Source of the DNA: Colletes latitarsis
Lineage: Eukaryota > Arthropoda > Insecta > Hymenoptera > Colletidae
Reading direction: 5' to 3'
Assembly (NCBI RefSeq): GCF_051014445.1
Contig: NC_135141.1
Coordinates: 10,106,001-10,170,000, forward strand
Length of the DNA: 64,000 nt
In this document: positions 10,440 to 24,568 of the stretch, piece by piece
Layout: each line of letters begins with the position of its first letter
Position numbering within the stretch: the stretch's first letter is position 1
The notes under the pieces: generated by a model
The model's input: the letters and a program-made list of their open reading frames with translations, nothing else
Databases searched by the model: none
Told to the model about the DNA's origin: nothing
Translations under genes and position numbers: made by a program

Positions 10440-13400
10440 ACCTAACCGGTGGTATCCTCTAAAATATAGATCGAATCCAGGTTAAGTGGACTGTTTCTGT
10501 GTGGAACAACGTTACTACCTGATCCAAAACAGAAAAAGCCCAGGATCTGAACAACAGGTATGCGAAAAATGCGAAAGTATGATCCAGATAAGGGCAAATC
10601 CGAGGCCTAACCCAGACCTAACCGGTGGTATCCTCTAAAATATTGATTGAATCCAGGTCTCATTGACTGTTTCAGTGTGGAAACACATTACTACGTGATC
10701 CAAACCAGAAAAAAAACTCATGATCTGGCCAACAATTATGCGTAAAATGCGAAAGTGTGAGTCATATGATTGCAAATACCAGACCAAACACAAACCAAAC
10801 CGGTGTTATCCTATAAAATATTGATCGAATCCAGCTTTAGTTGACAGTTTCAGTGTGGTTCCACATTACTACGTGATCCAAAAGAGAAAAAACCCCAGCA
10901 TCTGGCCAAGAAGTATGCGAAAAATGCGGAAGTATGAACCAGATGAGGGCAAATACCAGACCTAACCCACACCTAACAGGTGTTATCCTCTAAAATATTG
11001 ATCGAAAGCAGGTTTTATTGACTGTTTCAGTGTGGTACCACATTACTACGTTATCCAAACCAGAAAAAACATCTGGCCAACAAGTATGCGAAAAATGTGA
11101 AAGTATGAGCCAGATGATAGCAAATACCAGATCTAAACCATGCCTAACCGGTGATATGCACTAAAATATAGATCGAATCCAGGTTCAATGGACTGTCTCA
11201 GTGTGGTACCACATTACTACGTGATCCAAATGAGAAACAACCCAGGATCTGTCCAACAAGTATGCGAGAAATCCGAATGTATGTGGCTGATGGGGGCAAA
11301 TCCCAGACCATACACAAACCTAACCGGTGTTATCTTATAAAATATTTATCGAATCCTGTTTTAGTTGACACTTTCGGTGTAGTTCCTCATCACTACGTGA
11401 TCCAACCAGAGAAAAACCCAGGATCTGGCCAACAAGTATGCGGAAAATGCGGAAGTATAAACCATATGAGGGCAAATACCAGACCTAACCCATGCCTAAC
11501 CGGTGGTATCCTCTGAAATATAGATCGAATCCAGGTTAAATGGACTGTTTCAGTGTGGAACCACATTACTACGTGATCCAAAACAGAAAAAGCCCAGGAT
11601 CTGGCCAAAAGGCATGCGAAAAATGCGAAAGTATGAACCATATGAGGGCAAATACCAGACCTAACCCACGCCTAACCGGTGGTATCCTCTAAAATACAGA
11701 TCGAATCCAGGTTAAATGGGCTGTTTCAGTGTGAAACCACATTACTACGTGATCTAAACCAGAAAAAGTCCACGATCTGGCAATCAGGTATGCGAAAAAT
11801 GCGAAAGTATGAACCATATGAGGGCAAATACCAGACCTAAAACAAACCTAACCGGCGTTATTCACTAATATATTGAACGAAACCAGGTTTAATTGACTGT
11901 TTCAGTGTGGTACTACATTACTACGTGATCCAAAACAGAAAAAAAATCTGGCCAACAAGTATGCGAAAAATGCGGAAGTATAAACCATATGGGGGCAAAT
12001 ACCAGACCTAACACAAACCTAACCGGTGTTATAATCTAAAATATTGATCGAATCCAGGTTTAATTGACTGTTTCAGTGTGGTACCACATTACTACGTTAT
12101 CCAAACCAGAAAAAACAGCTGGCCAACAAGTATGCGAAAAATGTGACAGTATGAGCCAGATGATAGCAAATACCAGACCTAAGCCATGCCTAACCGGTGA
12201 TATGCACTAAAATATAGATCGAATCCAGGTTCAATGGACTGTCTCAGTGTGGTACCACATTACTACGTGATCCAAATGAGAAACAACCCAGGATCTGTCC
12301 AACAAGTATGCGAGAAATCCGAATGTATGTGGCTGATGGGGGCGAATCCCAGACCATACACAAACCTAACCGGTGTTATCCTATAAAATATTTATCGAAT
12401 CCAGGTTTAGTTGACAGTTTCGGTGTAGTTCCACATCACTACGTGATCCAACCAGAGAAAAACCCAGGATCTGGCCAACAAGTATGCGGAAAATGCGGAA
12501 GTATAAACCATATGAGGGCAAATACCAGACCTAACCCATGCCTAACCGGTGGTATCCTCTAAAATATAGATCGAATCCAGGTTAAATGGACTGTTTCAGT
12601 GTGGAACCACATTACTACGTGATCCAAAACAGAAAAAGCACAGGATCTGGCCAAAAGGCATGCGAAAAATGCGGAAGTATGAGCTAGATGATTGCAAATA
12701 CCAGACTTAACCCATGCCTAACCGGTGGTATCCTCTAAAATATAGATCGAATCCAGGTTAAGTGGACTGTTTCTGCGTGGAACAACGTTACTACCTGATC
12801 CAAAACCGAAAAAGCCCAGGATCTGAACAACAGGTATGCGAAAAATGCGAAAGTATGATCCAGATGAGGGCAAATCCGAGGCCTAACCCAGACCTAACCG
12901 GTGGTATCCTCTAAAATATTGATCGAATCCTGGTCTCATTGAGTGTTTCAGTGTGGAAACACATTACTACGTGATCCAAACCAGAAAAAACCCAGGTTCT
13001 GTCCAACAAGTATGCGAAAAATCCGAATGTATGTGGCAGATAGGGGCAAATCCCAGACCATACACAAACCTAACCGGTGTTATCGTATAAAATATTTATC
13101 GAATCCAGGTTTCATTGACTGTGTCAGTGTGGAACGACATCACTACGTGATCCAAACCAGAAAAAAAACTCATGATCTGGCCAACAATTATGCGTAAAAT
13201 GCGAAAGTGTGAGTCATATGGGGGCAATTCCCAGCCTTAACTCGGACCTAGCCGGTGATATCCACTAAAACATTGATCCATAGCAGGTTTCATTGACTGT
13301 TTCAGTATGGTACCACATCACTACGTGATCCAAACCAGAAAAAACCCAGGATCTGTCCAACAACTATGCGAAAAATCCGAATGTATGTGGCAGATGGGGG

Positions 13401-13774
13401 CAAATCCCAGACCATACACAAACCTAACCGGTGTTATCCTATAAAGTATTTACCGAATCCAGTTTTAGTTGACAGTTTCGGTGTAGTTCCACATCACTAC
13501 GTGATCCAACCAGAGAAAAACCCAGGATCTGGCCAACAAGTATGCGGAAAATGCGGAAGTATAAACCATATGAGGGCAAATACCTAACCTAACCCACACC
13601 TAACCGGTGGTATCCTGTAAAATAAAGATCGAATCCAGGTTAAATGGACTGTCTCAGTATGGTACCACATTACTACGTGATCCAAACGAGAAAAAACCGC
13701 AGGATCTGGCCAGCAGGCATTCGAAAAATGCGAAAGTATGAGCCAGATGATTGCAAATACCAGACATAACACAG
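10440..13774 (+). repeat. 3335 bp tandem duplication, copy 2
   Basis: This directly abuts copy 1. The match ends near 13800, where copy 2 continues 'attgatcggatccagg' instead of 'atagatcgaatccagg'. The near-perfect identity is far higher than between neighbouring monomers, so this is a recent event or an assembly duplication. Confidence 0.93.
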
Positions 13775-16700
13775 ACCTAACCGGTGGTATCCTCTAAAAT
13801 ATTGATCGGATCCAGGTTTAATTGACTGTTTCAGTGTGGAACCACATTACCACGTTATCCAAACCAGAAAAGACATCTAGCCAACAAGTATGCGAAAAAT
13901 GCGGAAGTATGAGCCAGATGATGGCAAATACCAGACCTAACCCATGCCTAACCGGTGGTACCCTCTAAAATATAGATCGAATCCAGGTTAAATCGACTGT
14001 TTCAGTGAGGTACCACATTACTACGAGATCCAAAACAGAAAAAAAACCCAGGATCTGGCCAACAGGTATGCGAAAAATGTGAATGTATGAGTCAGACGAG
14101 GGCAATTCCTAGACCTAACACGGACCAAACCGGTGTTATCCTCTAAGATATTGATCGAAAGCAGGTTTAATTGACTGCTTCAGTGTGGTACCACATTACC
14201 ACGTCATCATAAACCAGAAAAAAACCTCATTATCTGACCAACAAGTATGCGGAAAATGCGGAAGTATGAACCATATGAGGGCAAATACCAGACATAACAC
14301 ACACCTAACCGGTGATATCCTCTAAAATATAGATCGACTCCAGGTTCAATGGACTGTCTCAGTGTGGTACCACATTACCACGTGATCCAAATGAGAAACA
14401 ACCCCTGGATCTGGCCAGCAGGTATGCGAAAAATGTGAAAGTATGAGCCACATGATTGCAAATACCAGACCTAACCCATGCCTAACCGGTGGTATCCTCT
14501 AAAATATAGATCGAATCCAGGTTAAATGGACTGTTTCAGTGTGGAACCACATTACCACGTGATCCAAAACAGAAAAAGCCCAGGATCTGGCCAAAAGGTA
14601 TGCGAAAAATGCGAAAGTATGATCCAGATGACTGCAAATCCGAGGCCTAACCCAGACCTAACCGGTGGTATCCTCTAAAATATTGATCGAATCCAGGTTT
14701 CATTGACTGTGTCAGTGTGGAACCACATCACTACGTGATCCAAACCAGAAAAAAAACTCATGGTCTGGCCAACAATTATGCGTAAAATGCGAAAGTGTGA
14801 GTCATATGGGGGCAATTCCCAGCCTTAACTCGGACCTAGCCGGTGATATCCACTAAAACATTGATCCATAGCAGGTTTCATTGACTGTTTCAGTGTGGTA
14901 CCACATCACTACGCGATCCAAACCAGAAAAAACCCAGGATCTGTCCAACAAGTATGCTAAAAATCCGAATGTATGTGGCAGATAGGGGCAAATCCCAGAC
15001 CATACACAAACCTAACCGGTGTTATCGTATAAAATATTTATCGAATCCAGTTTTAGTTGACAGTTTCGGTGTAGTTCCACATCACTACGTGATCCAACCA
15101 GAGAAAAACCCAGGATCTGGCCAACAAGTACGCGGAAAATGCGGATGTATAAACCATATGAAGGCAAATACCAGACCTAACCCATGCCTAACCGGTGGTA
15201 TCCTCTAAAATATAGATCGAATCCAGGTTAAATGGACTGTTTCAGTGTGGAACCACATTACTACGTGATCCAAAACAGAAAAAGCCCAGCATCTGGCCAA
15301 AAGGTATGCGAAAAATGCGAAAGTATGATCCAGATGAGGGCAAATCCGAGGCCTAACCCAGACCTAACCGGTGGTATCCTCTAAAATATTGATCGAATCC
15401 AGGTTTCATTGACTGTGTCAGTGTGGAACCACATCACTACGTGATCCAAACCAGAAAAAAAACTCATGATCTGGCCAACAATTATGCGTAAAATGCGAAA
15501 GTGTGAGTCATATGGGGGCAATTCCCAGACTTAACTCGGACCTAGCCGGTGATGTCAACTAAAACATTGATCCACAGCAGGTTTCATTGACTGTTTCAGT
15601 GTGGTACCACGTTACTACGTGATCCAAACCAGAAAAAACCCAGGATCTGTCCAACAAGTATGCGAAAAATCCGAATGTATGTGGCAGATGGGGGCAAATC
15701 CCAGACCATACACAAACCTAACCGGTGTTATCCTATAAAATATTTACCGAATCCAGGTTTAATTGACTGTTTCAGTGTGGAACCACATTACCACGTTATC
15801 CAAACCAGAGAAAAACGTCATGATCAGAACAACAATTATGCGAAACATGCGAAAGTATGTGTCAGCTGCGGGCAAATACCAGACCTAACCCACGTCTAAC
15901 CGGCGTTATCCTCTAAAATATAGATCGAATCCAGGTTTAGTTGACAGTTTCGGTGTGGTACCAAATCACTACGTGATCCAAAAGAGAAGGAACCCCAGGA
16001 TCTGGTCAAGAAGTATGCAAAAAATGCGGAAGTATGAACAAGATGAGGGCAAATACCAGACCTAACCAAGACCTAACTGGTGGTATCCCCTAAAATATTG
16101 CTCGGATCCAGGTTTAATTGACTGTTTCTGTGTGGTACCACATTACTACGTCATCCGGACCAGAAAAAAACCTCATGATCTGGCCAACAAGTATGCGGAA
16201 AATGCGGAAGTATGAACCATATGAGGGCAAATACCAATCCTAGCCCACACCTAACCGGTGGTATCCTCTAAAATATAGATCGAATCCAGGTTCAATGGAC
16301 TGTTTCAGTGTGGAACCACATTACTACGTGATCCAAACCAGAGAAAACATCTGGCCAACAAGTATGCGAAAAATGCGAAAGTACGTGCCAGCTGCGGGCA
16401 AACACCAGACCTGACACAAACCTAACCGGTGTTATCATCTAAAATATTGATCGAACGCAGGTTTAATTGACTGTCTCAGTGTGGTACCACATTACTACGA
16501 TATCCACACCAGACGAAAACCCCAGGATGTGGCCAAGAAGTATGCGAAAAATGCGGAAGTATGAGCTAGATGATTGCAAATACCAGACCTAACCCATGCC
16601 TAACCGGTGGTATCCTGTAAAATATATATCGAATCCAGGTTAAGTGGACTGTTTCAGTGTGGAACAACGTTACTACCTGATCCAAAACAGAAAAAGCCCA

Positions 16701-17009
16701 GTATCTGACCAACAGGTATGCGAAAAATGCGAAAGTATGAGCCGGATGAGAGCAAATCCGAGGCCTAACTCAGACCTAACCGGTGGTATCCTCTAAAATA
16801 TTAATCAAATCCAGGTTTAATTGACTGTTTCAGTGTGGAACCACATTACTACGTTATCCAAACCAGAAAAAAACTTCATGATCTGGCCAACAATTATGCG
16901 AACAATGCGAAAGTATGTGTCAGATGGGGGCAAACACCAGACCTAATACAAACCTAAGCGGTGTTATTCTCTAAAATATTGGACAGATCCAGGTTTAATT
17001 GACAGTTTC

Positions 17010-17280
17010 AGTGTGGTACCACATTACTACGTTATCCACACCCAGACAGAACCCCCGAATCAGGCCAAGAAGAATGCGAAAAATGCGAAAGTATTAGCCA
17101 GATGATTGCAAATACCAGACCTAACACAAACCTAACAGGAGTTATCCTCTAAAACATTCATCGAAAGCAGGTTTAATTGACTGTTTCAGTGTGGTACCAC
17201 ATTACTACATTATCCAAACCAGAAAAAACCCAGGATATGGCCAGCAGGTATGCGAAAAATGTGAAACTATGAGCCAGATG
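17010..17280 (+). repeat. ~270 bp segment, copy 1 (copy 2 at 18417-18687)
   Basis: A rare variant, 'cccagacagaacccccgaat', starts at 17041 here and at 18448 in the other copy, offset 1407 bp. The shared part continues through 'aacctaacaggagttatcc' and 'aggatatggccagcagg'. Several substitutions separate the copies, so it is older than the 3335 bp duplication. Confidence 0.78.
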
Positions 17281-18416
17281 GGTGCAAATCCCAGAACTAA
17301 CCCAGACCTAACCGCTGGTATCCTCTAATATGTTGATCGTATCCAGGTTTAATTGTCCGTTTCAGTGTAGTACCACATAACTACGTGATCCAAACCAGAA
17401 AAAGCCCAGGATCTGGCCAGCAAGTATGGGAAAAATGCGAAAGTATCAGCCAGACGAGGGCAATTCCCAGACCTAACTCGGTCCTAACCAGTGTTATCCT
17501 CTAAAATATTGATCGAAAGCAGGTTTCATTGACAATTTCAATGTGGTACCACATTACTACGTGATCCAAAAGAGTAAAAACCCCAGGATCTGCCTAGCAG
17601 GTATGCGAAAAATGTGAAAGTATGAGCCAGATGATTGCAAATATCAGACCTAGCACAAACCTAACCGGTGTTATCCTCTAAAATATTAATCGAAAGCAGG
17701 TTTCATTGACTGTTTCAGTGTGGTGTCACATTACTACCTGATCCAAAACAGAAAAAGCCCAGGATCTGGCCAAAAGGTATGCGAAAAATGCGAAAGTATG
17801 AGCCAGATGATGGCAAATACCAGACCTAACCCAAGCCTAACCGGTGGTATCCTCTAAAATATAGATCGAATACAGGTTAAATGGACTGTTTCAGTGAGGC
17901 ACGACATTACTACGAGATCCAAAACAGAAAAAACCCACGATCTGCCCAACAAGTATGCGAAAAATTCGAATGTATGAGCCAGATGAGGGCAAACCCGAGA
18001 CCTAACCCAGACCTAACCGGTGGTATCCTCTAAAATATTAATCAAATCCAGGTTTAACTGACTGTTTCAGTGTGGAACCACATTACTACGTTATCCAAAC
18101 CAGAAAAAACATCATGATCTGGCCAACAATTATGCGAAAAATTCGAATGTATGAGCCAGATGAGGGCAAACCCGAGACCTAACCCAGACCTTACCGGTGG
18201 TATCCTCTAAAATATTAATCAAATCCAGGTTTAATCGACTATTTCAGTGTGGTACCACATTACTACGTGATCCAAAACAGAAAAAAAATCTGGCCAACGA
18301 GTATGCGAAAAATGCGGAAGTACGAACCATATGGGGGCAAATACCAGACCTAACACAAACCTAACCGGTGTTATAATCTAAAATATTGATCGAATCCAGG
18401 TTTAATTGACTGTTTC

Positions 18417-18687
18417 AGTGTGGTACCACATTACTACGTTATCCACACCCAGACAGAACCCCCGAATCAGGCCAAGAAGTATGCGAAAAACGCGAAAGTA
18501 TTAGCCAGATGATTGCAAATACCAGACCTAACACAAACCTAACAGGAGTTATCCTCTAAAATATTCATCGAAAGCAGTTTTAATTGACTGTTTCAGTGTG
18601 GTACCACATTACTATATTATCCAAACCAGAAAAAACCCAGGATATGGCCAGCAGGGATGCGAAAAATGTGAAAGTATGAGCCAGATG
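18417..18687 (+). repeat. ~270 bp segment, copy 2 (copy 1 at 17010-17280)
   Basis: This is the eight-monomer-distant copy of 17010-17280. It carries its own substitutions, such as 'aaaacgcgaaag' for 'aaaatgcgaaag' and 'cagggatgcg' for 'caggtatgcg'. Confidence 0.78.
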
Positions 18688-21412
18688 AGGGCAAATCCGA
18701 GGCCTAACCCAGACCTTACCGGTGGTATCCTCTAAAATATTGATCGAATCCAGGTTTCATTGACTGTTTCAGTGTGGAAACACATTACTACGTGATCCAA
18801 AACAGAAAAAAACCCAGGATCGGCCAAACAGGTTTGCGAAAAATGCGAAATTATGAGCCAGATGGGGGCAAATCCCAGGACTAACACAAACCTAACCGGT
18901 GTTATCCACTTAAATATTTATCGAATGCAGGTTTAATGGACTGTCTCAGTGTGGTACCACATCACTACGTTATCCAAACCAGGAAAAACATCTGGCCAAT
19001 AAGTATGCGAAAAATGCGGAAGTATGAGCCAGATGATGGCAAATACCAGACCTAACCCAAGCCTAACCGGTGGTATCCTCTAAAATATAGATCGAATACA
19101 GGTTAAATGGACTGTTTCAGTGAGGCACCACATTACTGCGAGATCCAAAACAGAAAAAACCCAGGATCTGCCCAACAAGTATGCGAAAAATTCGAATGTA
19201 TGAGCCAGATGACTGCAAATACCAGACCTAACACAAACCTAACAGGTGTTATCCTCTAAAACATTCATCGAAAGCAGGTTTAATTGACCGTTTCAGTGTG
19301 GTAGCACATTACTACGTTATCCAAACCAGATAAAACATCTGGCCAACAAGTATGCGAAAAATGCGGAAGTATGAGCCAGATGATGGCAAATACCAGACCT
19401 AACCCATGCCTAACCGGTGGTATCCTCTAAAATATAGATCGAATCCAGGTCAAATGGACTGTTTCAGTGAGGTACCACGTTACTACGAGATCCAAAACAG
19501 AATAAAACCCAGGATCTGGCCAATAAGTATGCGCAAAATGCGGAAGTATGAACCATATGAGGGCAAATACTAGACCTAACACAAACCTAACCGGCGTTAT
19601 TCTCTAATATATTGAACGAACCCAGGTTTAATTGACTGTTTCAGTGTGGAACCACATTACTACGTTATCCCAACCAGAAAAAATCCTCATGATCTGGCCA
19701 ACAAGTATGCGAAAAATGCGAAAGTATGAACCATATGAGGGCAAGTATGAGAACTAACCCACACCTAACCGGTGGTATCCTCTGAAATATAGATCGAATC
19801 CAGGTTCAATGGACTGTATCAGTGTGGTACCACATTACTACGTGATCCAAATGAGAAAAAACCCCAGGATCTGGCCAGCAGGTACGCGGAAAATGTGAAA
19901 GTATGAGCCAGATGATTGTAAATACCAGACCTAACACAAACCTAACCGGTGTTATCCTATAAAATATTGATCGAATCCAGATTTAGTTGACAGTTTCAGT
20001 GTGGTTCCACATTACTACGTAATCCAAAAGAGAAAAAACCCCAGCATCTGGCCAAGAAGTATGCGAAAAATGCGGAAGCATGAACCAGATGAGGGTAAAT
20101 ACCAGACCTAACCCAGACCTAACTGGTGGTATCCACTAAAATATTGATCGGATCCAGGTTTAATTGACTGTTTCAGTGTGGTACCACTTTACTACGTCAT
20201 CCGAACCAGAGAAAAACCTCATGATCTGGCCAACAAGTATGCGGAAAATGCGGAAGTATGAACCATATGAGGGCAAATACCAGGCATAACCCACACCTGA
20301 CCGGTGGTATCCTATAAAATATAGATCGAATCCAGGTTCAATGGAATGTATCAGTGTGGTACCACATTATTACGTGATCCAAATGAGAAAAAAACCCAGG
20401 ATATGGCCAGCAGGTATGCGAAAAATGTGAAAGTATGAGGCAGATGGTACAAATACCAGACCTAATCCATGCTTAAACGGTGGTATCCTCTAAAATATAG
20501 ATCGAATCCAGGTTAAATGGACTGTTTCAGTGTGGAACCACATTACTACGTGATCCAAAACAGAAAAAGCCCAGGATCTGACCAACAGGTATGCGAAAAA
20601 TGCGAAAGTATGGGCAAGATGAGGGCGAATCCGAGGCCTAACCCAGACCTAACCGGAGGTATCCTCTAAGATATTGATCGAATCCAGGTTTCATTGACTG
20701 TTTCAGTGTGGAAACACATTACTACGTGATCCAAAACAGAAAAAAACCCTGGATCGGCCAACAGGTATGCGAAAAATGCGAATGTATGAGTCAGACGAGG
20801 GCTATTCCTAGACCTAACACGGACCAAACCGGTGTTATTCTCTAAAATATTGATCGAACACAGGTTTAATTGACCGTTTCAGTGTGGAACCACATTACTA
20901 CGTTATCCAAACCACAAAAAAAACCTCATGATCTGGCCAACAAGTATGCGACAAATGCGGAAGTATGAACCATATAAGGGCAAATACCAGAACTAAAACA
21001 AACCTAACCGGTGTTATTCTCTAATATATTGAACGAACCCAGGTTTAATTGACTGTTTCTGTATGGTACCACATTACTACGTTATCCAAACCAGATAAAA
21101 CATCTGGCCAACAAGTATGCGAAAAATGCGGAAGTATGAGCCAGATGATGGCAAATACCAGACCTAACCCATACCTAACCGGTGTTACTCTCTAAAATAT
21201 TCATCGATACCAGGGTTAATTTACTGTTTCAGTGTGGCAACGCATTACCTACCTTTTCCAAACCAGAAAAAACCCAGGATATGTCCAACAAATATGCGAG
21301 GAATGCGAAACTACGAGCCAGACGATGGTAAATCCCAGACCTAACCCACACCTAACCGGCGTTATCCTGGAAAATATTGATCGAGACCAGGTTTAATTGA
21401 CAGTTTCAGTGT

Positions 21413-21426
21413 GGTAACGCATTACC
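21413..21426. repeat. Block C inverted repeat GGTAA-cgca-TTACC
   Basis: Five-base arms flank a four-base centre at the place where other blocks carry the 12-bp dyad. Clear copies also lie at 23354-23367 and 23883-23896, and a version with centre 'cgct' at 22119-22132. Several block C monomers have broken arms (near 21235, 21590 and 21945), so it is not universal. Confidence 0.7.
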
Positions 21427-22589
21427 TACGTTATCCAAACCAGAAAAAAACCAGGATATAACCAGCAAATATGCAAAAATGCGAAACTATGAGCCAGATG
21501 ATGATAAATCCCAGACATAACCCAGACCTAGCCGGTGTCATTCTCTAAAATATTCATCGAAACCAGGTTTAATTGACAGTTCCAGTGTGGAAACGCATTA
21601 CCTACGTTATCCAGACCAGAAAAAAGCCAGGATATGGCCAACAGGTATGCGAGAAATGCGAAACTATGAGCCAGATGATGGTAAATCCCAGACCTAACCC
21701 AGACCTAAGCGGTGTTATCCTGGATAATACTGATCGAATCCAGGTTTAATTGACTGTTTCAGTGTGGCACTACATTACCACACGATCCAAACCAGAAAAA
21801 ACCCATGATCTGGCCAAAAAGTATGCGTAAAATGCGAAAGTATGTGCCAGATCATGGCAAATACCAGATCTAACCCAGACCTAACCGGTGTTATTCTCTA
21901 ACATATTCGACGAAACCAGGTTTAATTGACGGTTTCTGTGTGGTAACGCTTCACCTACGTTATCCAAACCAGAAAACACCCCGGATCTGGCCAACAAGTA
22001 TGCGAAAAATGCGACAGTATGAGCCAGATGATGGCAAATCTCAGACCTAACACAAACCTAACCGGTGTTATTCTCTAAAATATTCGTCGATACCAGGTTT
22101 AATTGACTGTTTCAGTGTGGTAACGCTTTACCTACGTTATCCAAACCAGAAAACACCCCGCATCTGGCCAACACATTGCGAAAAGTGCGGAAGTATGAGC
22201 CAGATGATGGCCAATCCCAGAATTAACCCATACCTAACCGGTGTTATCCTGGAAGATATGGGTCGACACCAGATTTAATTGACTGTGTCATTCTAGTACC
22301 ACACTACTACGTGATCCAAACCAGAAAAGAACCCAGGATCTGGCCAACAAGTATGCGAAAAATGCGATAGTATGTGCCAGATGATGGCAAATCCCAGACC
22401 GAACCCAGACATAATCTTTGTTATCCTCTAAAATATTGATCCAGACCAGGTTTAGTTGACTGTTTCAGTGTGGTACAACATTACTACGTGACCCAAATCA
22501 GAAAAATCCCAGGATCTGTCCAACTGGCATGCGAAAAGTGCGAAAGTATGTGCAAGATGACGGCAAATACCAGACCAAACCCAGACCTA

Positions 22590-22980
22590 ACCGGTGTTAA
22601 TCTCTAAAATATTCATCGAAACCAGGTTTAATTGACGGTTTCTATGTAGTAACGCATTACCTACGTTATCCAAACCAGAAAAAACCCAGGATATGGCCAA
22701 CAAACATGCAAAAGGTACGAAAGTATGAGCCGCATGATGGCAAATCTCAGACCTAACACAAGCCTAACCGGGTTTATCCTCTAAAATATTGTCCGAATCC
22801 AGGTTTAATTGATTGTTTCAGTGTCGTTCCGCATGACTACGTTTTCCAATCCAGAAAAAACCCAGGATATGGCCAACAAATATGCGAAAATTGCGAAAGT
22901 ATGAGTCAGATGATGACAAATCCCAGACCTAAGTCAGACCTAACCGGTGTTATTCTCCATAATAATCCATCGAAACCAGG
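22590..22980 (+). repeat. ~390 bp segment in block C, copy 1 (copy 2 at 24178-24568)
   Basis: This contains the unusual monomer with 'gattgtttcagtgtcgttcc' and 'gcatgactacgttttccaat'. It matches 24178-24568 at an offset of 1588 bp (9 monomers) with scattered substitutions, for example 'ttaattgatt' against 'tcaatcgatt'. Confidence 0.8.
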
Positions 22981-24177
22981 TTTAATTGACTGTTTCAGTG
23001 TGGTGCAACATTACTACGTGATCGAAACCAGGAAAAACCCAGGATCTGTTCAACAAGTATGCGAACAATGCGGAAGAATGAGCCAGATGATGGCAAATCC
23101 CAGACCTAAGCCAGACCTAACCGGTGTTGTTCTCTAAAGTATTCATCGAAACCAGGTTTAATTGACTGTTTCAGTGTAGTAACGCATTAACTACGTTACC
23201 CAACCCAGAAAAAACTTAGAATATGCCCAAGAAATATGCGAAAAATGCGAAAGTATGAGCCAGATGGGGGCAAGTTCCAGACCAACCCAGACCTAACCGG
23301 TGTTATTCTCTAAAATATTCATCGAAACCAGGTTTAATTGCCGGTTTCTGTGTGGTAACGCATTACCTACGTTATCCAAACCAGAAAAAACCCAGGATAT
23401 GGCCAACAAACATGCAAAAGGTACGAAAGTATGAGCCGGATGATGGCAAATCTCAGACCTAACACAAACCTAACCGGTGTTCTTCTTTAAAATATTCATC
23501 GAAACCAGGTTTAACTGACTGTTTCAGTGTAGTACAACATTACTACCTGATCCAAACCAGAAAAAACCCAGGATCTGTCCAACAAGTATGCGAACAATGC
23601 GAAAGTATGAGCCAGATGATGGCAAATCCCAGACCGAACCCAGACATAACCTTTGTTATCCTCTAAAATATTGATCCAGACCAGGTTTAGTTGACTGCTT
23701 CAGTGTGGTACAACATTACTACGTGATCCAAATCAGAAAAATCCCAGGATCTGTCAAACAAGTATGCGAAAAGTGCGAAAGTATGAGCCAGATGGGGGCA
23801 AATACCAGACCAAACCCAGACCTAACCGGTGTTTTTCTCTAAAATATTCATCGAAACCAGGTTTAATTGACGGTTTCTGTGTGGTAACGCATTACCTACG
23901 TTATCCAAACCAGAAAAAGCCAGGATATGGCCAACAGATATGGGTGAAATGCGAAACTATGAGCCAGATGATGGTAAATCCCAGACCTAACCCAGACCTA
24001 AGCGGTGTTATCCTGGATAATACTGATCGAATCCAGGTTTAATTGACTGTTTCAGTGTGGCACTACATTGCCACACGATCCAAAGCAGAAAAAACCCATG
24101 GTCTGGCCAAAAAGTATGCGTAAAATGCGAAAGTATGTGCCAGATCATGCCAAATACCAGACATAACCCAGACCGAA

Positions 24178-24568
24178 CCGGTGTTATTTTCTAAAATATT
24201 CGTCGAAACCAGGTTTAATTGGCGGTTTCTGTGTGGTAACGCGTTATCTACGTTATCCAAACCAGAAAAAACGCAGGATATGGCCAACAAACATGCGAAA
24301 GGTACGAAAGTATGAGCCGGATGATGGCAAATTTCAGACCTAACACAAACCTAACCGGGTTTGTCCTCTAAAATATTGTTCGAATCCAGGTTCAATCGAT
24401 TGTTTCAGTGTCGTTCCGCATGACTACGTTTTCCAATCCAGAAAAAACCCAGGATATGGCCAACAAATATGCGAAAATTGCGAAAGTATGAGTCAGATGA
24501 TGACAAATCCCAGACCTAAGTCAGACCTAACCGGTGTTATTCTCTATAATAATTCATCGAAACCAGGT
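24178..24568 (+). repeat. ~390 bp segment in block C, copy 2 (copy 1 at 22590-22980)
   Basis: This second copy ends at the block C/D boundary: after 'attctctataataattcatc' the sequence returns to D-type monomers with 'gtggtatcacattagtacg'. Confidence 0.8.

Larger units (their letters stand above)
6220..21183 (+). repeat. Satellite block B (divergent subfamily)
   Basis: About 85 monomers are distinguished by 'ggtggtatcctct', 'gaccatatgagggcaaatac' or 'accatatgagggc', 'aaaacctcatgatctggcc' and 'gtggaaccacatt'. Several monomers carry a 6-base loss that turns 'aaaaaacccaggatctggcc' into 'aaaaaacatctggcc' (for example near 7730, 8770, 11070, 16340 and 19330). The block includes the 3335 bp tandem duplication. 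No short dyad-less monomer of the block A type was noticed. No gene is seen. Confidence 0.88.
13775..21183 (+). repeat. Remainder of block B, with smaller dispersed duplications
   Basis: About 42 B-type monomers. Detectable longer-range copies include 17010-17280 against 18417-18687 (offset 1407, 8 monomers, sharing 'cccagacagaacccccgaat') and about 17790-17985 against 19016-19211 (offset 1226, 7 monomers). The stretch around 14750-14950 resembles 9830-10030 ('ttaactcggacctagccgg'). Otherwise it is ordinary diverged satellite with no gene. Confidence 0.82.

Noticed and set aside
7105..13774. Long terminal repeats of a retroelement (two near-identical 3.3 kb direct copies)
   Set aside because: The copies abut directly, contain only satellite monomers, and have no TG/CA ends, primer site or polymerase coding sequence between them.
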